Shown in pieces: positions 59,004-64,000 of a stretch of DNA of 64,000 nucleotides. How positions within the stretch are numbered: position 1 is the first letter of the stretch; each line of letters opens with the position of its first letter. Below the pieces are notes generated by a model, which was not told where the DNA came from, made no database searches, and worked only from the letters and a program-made list of their open reading frames with translations. The stretch comes from JBQTHD01 sp052390275. Lineage in GTDB: Bacteria; Actinomycetota; Acidimicrobiia; Acidimicrobiales; AC-14. The stretch covers positions 1 through 64,000 of the forward strand of contig JBQTHD010000023.1 in assembly GCA_052390275.1 (NCBI GenBank), read 5' to 3'. Made by a program: the position numbers and the translations under genes.

Positions 59004-59751
59004 GCGGGTGGTGGCGGGGTTGGCCAAAGGGCGCCGGTTGAAGGTTCCGGCGGGGCGCCGGATTCGACCGACGAGCGAGGTGGTACGCGAGGCGCTGATG
59101 TCGAGCCTGGGCAGCCTGGGGGCGATCGAAGGGGCCCGGGTCGTGGATCTTTTCGCCGGAAGTGGAGCGTTGGGCATCGAGGCGCTGTCCCGGGGGGCGG
59201 CCAGCGTGACGTTCGTGGACGCCGATCCAGCCGCCGCTGCCGTCATCCGGGAGAACCTGACCGCCACCGGTCTCACCGGGGGCACGGTAGTGCAAGCCGA
59301 CGTGTTCCGGTTCTCCTCCAATCCCCGACAGAACGGCGGGCGGCCACCCCGCCCCGAAGCGGCACCGACGCGGGGGCGATCCACCGACGACCAACAGCGG
59401 GGCTTTGGGATCGATGGCGCCGGCGCCGGCGAGCCCTCGGGCCCGGCCCGCCGTCCGGGCGAGGCCTTCGACCTGGCCCTGGCCGACCCCCCCTACGACT
59501 TCGAGCGTTGGGCCGACCTGCTGGCAGTCATGCCCGCCCCCCTGGCCGCTTTGGAGTGGCGCCGAACCGTGCCGTCCATCGACGGCTGGGAAACCATCAG
59601 GACCCGCCACCACGGCGATAGCGTGTTCACCCTGGTCCGGCGGGTCGAGGCCGCAGTAGCTGCGTCTCCGCCGGCCGAGTCCGAATGTTCGGAGCCGACC
59701 CCCGAGGCGCCCCTGCCGTGTCCAACCCATCAGCCGACAACGCAGTCCTGA
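59002..59751 (+). CDS. rsmD: 16S rRNA (guanine966-N2)-methyltransferase RsmD
   Basis: The 249-residue methyltransferase starts at ATG 59002 with RVVAGLAKGRRLKVPAGRRI and RPTSEVVREALMSSLG, has the SAM-binding VVDLFAGSGALGIEALSRGA and the catalytic DPPY motif (ALADPPYDFERW). Standard RsmD is about 185 residues. The extra length is a 45-residue Gly/Pro/Arg-rich insert (near residues 110-155) and a C-terminal tail. coaD follows and overlaps it by 34 bases in another frame, as in many bacteria. Confidence 0.92.
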   Translation: MRVVAGLAKGRRLKVPAGRRIRPTSEVVREALMSSLGSLGAIEGARVVDLFAGSGALGIEALSRGAASVTFVDADPAAAAVIRENLTATGLTGGTVVQADVFRFSSNPRQNGGRPPRPEAAPTRGRSTDDQQRGFGIDGAGAGEPSGPARRPGEAFDLALADPPYDFERWADLLAVMPAPLAALEWRRTVPSIDGWETIRTRHHGDSVFTLVRRVEAAVAASPPAESECSEPTPEAPLPCPTHQPTTQS

Positions 59752-60251
59752 TCAGAGCCCCAGATGGACGGCCGGAATCGGCCGCCCTCATTCCGGGATC
59801 CTTCGACCCGGTCACCAACGGACACCTCGACGTGATCGAACGAACCACCCGGGTCTTCGATCGGGTGGTGGTGGCGGCGGTGGCCAACCCAACCAAAACG
59901 ACCCTGTTCAGCCTGGACGAGCGCGAGCAAATGCTGGCCGAGGCCACTGCCGGCTGGCCCAGCGTTTCCGTCGAAGCCTTCGACGGCCTTCTGGTGGACT
60001 TCGCCCGCAAGCGAGGCATCACCGCCATGGTCAAGGGTTTGAGGGCGGTCACCGACTTCGACTACGAGCTACAGATGGCTCAGCTCAACTATCGAATATC
60101 GGGCATCGAAACGTTATTCATGCCCACCACGCCCCAGCACTCGTTCCTGTCATCCAGCCTGGTTCGCGAGGTCGCCCGACTCGGAGGAGAGGTGTCGTTC
60201 ATGGTTCCTGCCCACGTCGTCGGGCGTCTGGCCACCCGGATGGCGCCATGA
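59718..60251 (+). CDS. coaD: Phosphopantetheine adenylyltransferase
   Basis: The 177-residue enzyme has the GSFDPVTNGHLDVIERTTRV motif with the nucleotidyltransferase T-x-G-H, the RGITAMVKGLRAVTDFDYEL loop, and the end motif FLSSSLVREVARLGG. It makes dephospho-CoA from 4'-phosphopantetheine and ATP. GTG 59718 is chosen. A longer frame from 59685 overlaps rsmD more. It overlaps the next gene by four bases. Confidence 0.93.
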   Translation: MSNPSADNAVLIRAPDGRPESAALIPGSFDPVTNGHLDVIERTTRVFDRVVVAAVANPTKTTLFSLDEREQMLAEATAGWPSVSVEAFDGLLVDFARKRGITAMVKGLRAVTDFDYELQMAQLNYRISGIETLFMPTTPQHSFLSSSLVREVARLGGEVSFMVPAHVVGRLATRMAP

Positions 60252-60808
60252 GCGCCACCGATCGGGCCAGCGAAACCTATGAGGCTGAAGTCATTCTCCG
60301 TCGGGTTCTCGAAATCATCAACAATGCGCCCAAGATGCCGCTTTCGTCGACCATCCGTCTCGAACGCGACGAAGTGGTGGAGATGATCGAGGACGTGCTC
60401 GCCCGGATCCCGGAGGAGACCCGCCAGGCTCGGTGGCTGCTCAAGGAGCGGGATCAGTACCTGGCCACCGTGCAGAACGAGGCCGAGGAGATCCTGGAAG
60501 CGGCTCGGGAGCGGGCCGAGCGCATCGTCCAGCGGACCGAATTGGTGCGCAACGCGCAGCGTGAGGGCCGCCGGATTCTTGAAGAGGCCAATGGTGAATC
60601 CCGGCGGATGCGCCACGAGGCGGAGGACTACTGCGACCAACGCCTCGCCAGCTTCGAGATCGCCCTGGAGCGCATCGTCCAAGCGGTTGCCGCCGGCCGG
60701 GAGAAGCTTCGGGTGGCCCCCCTGCCGGAAGCGGTCCCGGGTGACCAGACCGCCGATCGCCCGGAGCCGGCGACCGGAGAGGTGTTCTTCGACCAGGACC
60801 AGTGGTAG
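60248..60808 (+). CDS. Coiled-coil protein of the coaD-rpmF block
   Basis: The 186-residue protein is mostly helical, with a long coiled coil (about residues 75-155: RDQYLATVQNEAEEILEAAR, ERAERIVQRTELVRNAQREG) resembling the b subunit of ATP synthase or the DivIVA-like Wag31 helper proteins. Actinobacteria commonly carry such a gene between coaD and DUF177. An N-terminal acidic helix (VVEMIEDVLARIPEETRQA) precedes. It may be a cell-shape or membrane-linked protein, function unknown. Confidence 0.75.
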   Translation: MSATDRASETYEAEVILRRVLEIINNAPKMPLSSTIRLERDEVVEMIEDVLARIPEETRQARWLLKERDQYLATVQNEAEEILEAARERAERIVQRTELVRNAQREGRRILEEANGESRRMRHEAEDYCDQRLASFEIALERIVQAVAAGREKLRVAPLPEAVPGDQTADRPEPATGEVFFDQDQW

Positions 60809-60848
60809 CGGCGTCAGCCCGGCGTCCGGGCCGGACGCCTCGGGTTCG

Positions 60849-61520
60849 CTGAAGCCGGCCGCAGGGAAGCCGCTGTCGGCGACCCGCCTGCTCATCGCCG
60901 ACCTCCTGGGTCGCCCCGGAGCCCGTCGGCGGGAGGAACTGACCGCGGTGGTCGGGCCCTTGGCCGTGACGTCCAGCCGACTGGAGCCGTCCGGGCGGGT
61001 GAAGGCTTCACTCCTGCTGGAGTGGGTGAGCGAGGGGATCCTGGTTTCCGGAGCGGTCGCCGCCGGATGGGAGGGGACCTGCCGTCGGTGCCTGGGCCGG
61101 GCGCGGGGGTCGCTGGACGTCCGGGTCACCGAGCTGTTCGAACCCACGCCCTCCGAGGGTGAGAGCTACCCCCTCGATCCGGACACCATCGACCTGGAAC
61201 CCATGCTGCGCGACGCCGTCCTGCTGGAACTGCCTCTGGCCCCTTTGTGCGATCCCGATTGCCCCGGGCTGTGTTCGTCCTGCGGCTCCATCGGCGTCGG
61301 CTGCGGATGTCTCCAAGAGGACTTCGACCCCCGTTGGGCCCCGCTGGGAGGCCTGGAACTCGATGGCGTCGATATCGAGGCAGGAGATCGCCGGGGGCAC
61401 CCCCGAGGGGATCCGCGAGGAGATCCCCCGGGAGATCCGCGAGGAGATCCGCGAGGAGATCCCCCAGGAGATCCCCCAGGAGATCCCCCAGGAGATATCG
61501 AGGGTCCGGAGAGCGATTAG
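60849..61520 (+). CDS. DUF177 (YceD-like) zinc-binding protein, start unresolved
   Basis: The frame holds a DUF177 domain: LLIADLLGRPGARRREELTA, SLLLEWVSEGILVSGAVAAG, a first cysteine pair (CRRCLGRARGSLDVRV), ELFEPTPSEGE, and DPDCPGLCSSCGSIGVGC. In this position, before rpmF, it normally helps control ribosome protein L32 or rRNA. No ATG, GTG or TTG lies in frame between 60804 and the domain. A CTG at 60849 is the only near-start, so the start or a base is uncertain. The C-terminal 45 residues are Gly/Asp/Arg/Pro repeats (RGDPPGDPRGD) encoded by a 12/15-bp tandem repeat. Confidence 0.78.
   Translation: MKPAAGKPLSATRLLIADLLGRPGARRREELTAVVGPLAVTSSRLEPSGRVKASLLLEWVSEGILVSGAVAAGWEGTCRRCLGRARGSLDVRVTELFEPTPSEGESYPLDPDTIDLEPMLRDAVLLELPLAPLCDPDCPGLCSSCGSIGVGCGCLQEDFDPRWAPLGGLELDGVDIEAGDRRGHPRGDPRGDPPGDPRGDPRGDPPGDPPGDPPGDIEGPESD
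61411..61500. repeat. 12/15-bp tandem repeat at the 3' end of the DUF177 gene
   Basis: Units close to GAGATCCGCGAG and GAGATCCCCCAG repeat about seven times and encode RGDP/PGDP units just before the stop at 61518. Confidence 0.9.
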
Positions 61521-61532
61521 GGTTTACGACCC

Positions 61533-61712
61533 GTGGCCGTTCCCAAGAAGAAGACGTCAAAAGCCAAGAGCCGCAGCCGGCGAGCCTCAAACTGGCGCCT
61601 GGCCGCACCGGCTCGCAGTCTGTGTCCCAACTGCGGCGTGGCCAAGCTGCCCCATGTGGTTTGCTCCAACTGCGGTTGGTACAAGGGCCGCCAGGCGCTC
61701 GAGGTTGCCTGA
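61533..61712 (+). CDS. rpmF: Ribosomal protein L32
   Basis: The 59-residue protein starts at GTG 61533: AVPKKKTSKAKSRSRRASNW, then the zinc ribbon CPNCGVAKLPHVVCSNCGWY and KGRQALEV. It is a standard L32 of the cysteine-containing type. It sits between DUF177 and plsX, as in most bacteria. Confidence 0.95.
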   Translation: MAVPKKKTSKAKSRSRRASNWRLAAPARSLCPNCGVAKLPHVVCSNCGWYKGRQALEVA

Positions 61713-61748
61713 CCGTCTGATTGGTGGCTTCGGCCGGCGGGGGCGCCG

Positions 61749-62777
61749 GTGACCAGCCCCCCCAGCCCGACTCTGCCCATTGCTGTCGACGTGATGGGAG
61801 CGGACAAGGGTCCGCTGGAGATGGTGGCCGGAGCTCGTCGGGCCGCTGCGGAACTCGGTTTGTCGCTCGTGCTCGTGGGCCGGCCCGAGGAGATGGGCGA
61901 CACCGGGGACCTCGCTGTCCTGGCCGCCACCGAGGTCATCGAGCCCGGCGAGGATCCCGCCCAGGCGGTCCGGCGCAAAAAAGACGCCTCCGTGGTCCGG
62001 GCTGCCGAAGCAGTTCGCGACGGGCGGGCATCGGCCATGGTCAGCGCCGGCAACACCGGAGGAGCCATGGCCAGCGCCCTGTTGCGCATGGGCCGGCTAC
62101 CCGGGGTGAGTCGCCCGGCGATCGCCGCTCCGCTGCCGGTTCCCGGCCACGGGCCAACCATCCTGCTCGACTGCGGGGCCAACGCCGAGTGCTCGGCTGC
62201 CTGGCTGGTCCAGTTCGCCCAGATGGGAGCGGCCTACGCGGTGGAACGCCTGGCCCTGGCCAACCCGCGGGTGGCGCTTCTGTCCATTGGCGAGGAGCCC
62301 AGCAAGGGCACGCCGATGGTGAAGGAGACCCATGAGATGCTGGCCCGGCCCCGCACGCTGCCGCCCGAGGCTCGCTTTATCGGCAACGTCGAGGGTCGCG
62401 ACGCGCTGGGGGGCCGGGCCGACGTGATCGTCACCGACGGCTTCACCGGGAACGTGTTGCTCAAGAGCCTGGAGGGGGCGGTCCGGGTGGCGATCGGCGC
62501 GGTCAAAGCGGCGGCGGCGGCAGCGCCTCGGGCCGATGAGTTGGCCGCAGTTCTGGGCCCGGTCATGGCTCCGGTTCAGGCCCAACTGGATGTGGAGAAC
62601 TACGGCGGGGCCATGCTCCTGGGCGTTGACGGCGTATGCATCATCAGCCATGGGTCATCGTCGTCCCGAGCCATTTTCAACGCAGTGAAAGTGGCGGGGG
62701 AGATGGTGGCTGCCGGACTCCTGGATCGCCTGACCGCCGCGGTGGCGGCCCCGCTGGCCCCGGCTGGTCGGCCCTGA
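61749..62777 (+). CDS. plsX: Phosphate acyltransferase PlsX
   Basis: The 342-residue protein has IAVDVMGADKGPLEMVAGAR, DASVVRAAEAVRDGRASAMV, SAGNTGGAMASALLRMGRLP, GPTILLDCGANAECSAAWLV and VTDGFTGNVLLKSLEGA. It converts acyl-ACP to acyl phosphate, the first step of phospholipid synthesis. GTG start at 61749. acpP follows about 240 bases later. Confidence 0.95.
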   Translation: MTSPPSPTLPIAVDVMGADKGPLEMVAGARRAAAELGLSLVLVGRPEEMGDTGDLAVLAATEVIEPGEDPAQAVRRKKDASVVRAAEAVRDGRASAMVSAGNTGGAMASALLRMGRLPGVSRPAIAAPLPVPGHGPTILLDCGANAECSAAWLVQFAQMGAAYAVERLALANPRVALLSIGEEPSKGTPMVKETHEMLARPRTLPPEARFIGNVEGRDALGGRADVIVTDGFTGNVLLKSLEGAVRVAIGAVKAAAAAAPRADELAAVLGPVMAPVQAQLDVENYGGAMLLGVDGVCIISHGSSSSRAIFNAVKVAGEMVAAGLLDRLTAAVAAPLAPAGRP

Positions 62778-63014
62778 CGGCCCTGTCCACCCCGAGTAGG
62801 ATCCCGCAGCACCCTGAGGCCGGCGCGGCGATTCCAGCCTCACTCCAGCGCAACCTGGTTGTGCTGATCGGGGCGGGACCGACGGCTTCTTCCCGGCCGG
62901 CGGAGTTCCACCGTAAAGAACCTCGCAGACCCCACGAACCGGGAGTGATCAGTTGAGCAAGCGCAGTCGATTCGGAGCCAACCGGTTGTGGCCCGGCAAT
63001 GGACGGTGGGCGAC

Positions 63015-63305
63015 GTGAGCACCAGTTCCTCTCCCTTGACCCGGTCGGAGGTTCTGGCCCTTGTGACCGACCGCCTGGCCGACATTCTCGAGATTGAACC
63101 GGTCGCCATCTCTGAGAGTTCTTCATTCACCGACGATCTGGACGCGGATTCTCTGGCTCTGATCCAGTTGGTGGAGGCGATCGAGGAGGCCCTGGCCGAC
63201 CGGCACAAGGGATTTCGGATAGAGGATGAGGACCTCGAGGACCTGCGGACGGTGCGCGACGCGGTTGACTACGTCGTGGAGCGGGCGGGCGGGGGTGCCC
63301 GATGA
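63015..63305 (+). CDS. acpP: Acyl carrier protein
   Basis: The 96-residue protein carries the phosphopantetheine site DDLDADSLALIQLVEAIEEA (Ser in DSL) and an acidic helix bundle (RDAVDYVVERAGG). It holds growing acyl chains in fatty acid synthesis, in line with plsX upstream. Start GTG 63015 is used, with GTG 62988 as the longer alternative. The last codons overlap the likely rnc start. Confidence 0.93.
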   Translation: MSTSSSPLTRSEVLALVTDRLADILEIEPVAISESSSFTDDLDADSLALIQLVEAIEEALADRHKGFRIEDEDLEDLRTVRDAVDYVVERAGGGAR

Positions 63306-64000
63306 CGACACACACGGGTCTGTCGCCCCGATCGCGGCCCGGCCCCCAGTCCCCCCGCCAGCCCGTTCGCCGGGCCCCGGCTGTCACCACCAGATCGCTC
63401 CGACCGGTTCCGGCCTCCTGACCGCCCCCCGTCCCGATGCCGCCGGGCTGATGGCCCGGTTGGGGCGGGAGTTCGACGACGCGGGGCTTCTGGAGCGAGC
63501 CCTGGCCCACCGGTCATGGTGCGCGGAGACCCCGGGCCAGGAGCCGAACGAGCGACTCGAGTTCCTGGGGGATGCGGTGCTCGGCCTGGTGGTCACCGAC
63601 CACATCTTTCGGGCCTACCCATCGCTGTCGGAGGGCCAGTTGGCCCAGGTCCGGGCGGCGGTGGTCAACGCCGGCGCCCTTGCCGACGAAGCGCTGAATC
63701 TCGGCATCGGTCCCGCTCTGCGGCTGGGCAAAGGCGAAGAATCGTCCGGCGGCCGGGACAAGCCCTCCATCCTCTCCGACGCCATCGAGGCGGTCATCGG
63801 CGCCGTCTACCTCGACGGCGGCTGGTCGGCGGCGTCGGATCTGGTCATGGGTCTGCTGGGGGATCGCATCGTCGAAGCCGCGGCGGGGCCCGGAGGCCAT
63901 GATCACAAGACCAGGCTCCAGGAGTTGGTGGCCCGGCGGTTCGACGATCTCCCCCGGTACGAGTTGGTCAGCCGGGGCCCCGACCACGCCAAATCCTTCT
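63295..64000 (+). CDS. rnc: Ribonuclease III, cut by the window end
   Basis: The frame from GTG 63295 (overlapping the acpP stop) carries LMARLGREFDDAGLLERALA, HRSW, the signature NERLEFLGDAVLGLVVTDH, RAAVVNAGALADEALNLGIG, SILSDAIEAVIGAVYLDGGW and the start of the dsRNA-binding domain (KTRLQELVARRFDDLPRYEL). The protein continues beyond 64000. ATG 63451 is an alternative start that matches the usual N-terminus, since the 52 residues before it are Pro/Arg-rich. RNase III processes rRNA precursors and double-stranded RNA. Confidence 0.9.
   Translation, partial: MPDDDTHGSVAPIAARPPVPPPARSPGPGCHHQIAPTGSGLLTAPRPDAAGLMARLGREFDDAGLLERALAHRSWCAETPGQEPNERLEFLGDAVLGLVVTDHIFRAYPSLSEGQLAQVRAAVVNAGALADEALNLGIGPALRLGKGEESSGGRDKPSILSDAIEAVIGAVYLDGGWSAASDLVMGLLGDRIVEAAAGPGGHDHKTRLQELVARRFDDLPRYELVSRGPDHAKSF

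Overview
The window is high-GC DNA (roughly 70% by eye) with GTG/ATG starts, many 4-base gene overlaps and actinobacterial gene families: CsoR, class E sortase, LigD polymerase, a MarP-like protease, TIGR04222 proteins, and the order coaD - coiled-coil gene - DUF177 - rpmF - plsX - acpP - rnc. I infer an Actinomycetota chromosome, most likely class Acidimicrobiia. The left edge cuts a DUF4338 (DruA-like) gene and the right edge cuts rnc. Several genes carry single frameshifts, so assembly error and genuine decay cannot always be told apart.

Layout. 0-3 kb: an edge fragment, a decayed MFS transporter and two exported proteins. 3-8 kb: a single-chain double CrcB (Fluc-like) protein, then a three-gene set (TIGR04222 membrane protein with a Cys/Gly tail, a DUF692/MNIO enzyme and its partner), then an ArsR-SRPBCC pair. 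8-11 kb: copA and csoR with a CsoR-type operator. 11-16.6 kb: two Gfo/Idh/MocA oxidoreductases (one fused to a ThuA-like domain), a phosphotransferase and a second ArsR/SRPBCC cluster. 16.6-19.1 kb: toxin-antitoxin remnants, tRNA-Gly(TCC), tRNA-Pro(TGG) and a candidate nucleotidyltransferase toxin-antitoxin pair. 19-26 kb: LigD polymerase, a repeat-rich secreted protein, a flavodoxin/ferredoxin-reductase-like enzyme, a MarP-like protease and an orphan ABC ATPase. 26-30.6 kb: valS and cysS (divergent) and a cold-shock gene.

30.7-35.7 kb: VapBC, an alcohol dehydrogenase, a MazF-type pair, a glycosyltransferase and sortase E. 35.8-42.5 kb: a full System I cytochrome c maturation operon, ccmABCDEFHI, without ccmG. 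43-46.5 kb: dinB, then a glycine-rich exported protein with two frame breaks at poly-G tracts, an AT-richer lipoprotein gene and a CTAG tetranucleotide array. 46.5-54 kb: a Cys-rich mini-protein, NDH-2, NfeD plus SPFH protein, a cold-shock-like protein, thiL, thiD, a Kelch lipoprotein and a second VapBC. 54-64 kb: a DAK2/FakA-type protein, recG, a secreted hydrolase divergent from rsmD, coaD, and the DUF177-rpmF-plsX-acpP-rnc block.

The main candidate for an undescribed system is the TIGR04222 / MNIO / partner trio at 4.76-7.07 kb, whose gene order suggests that the membrane protein's four-cysteine tail is modified by the iron enzyme. Other notable items are the fused Fluc with a likely inverting central helix, 12-19 bp minisatellites at many loci, and the dense set of small toxin-antitoxin loci.
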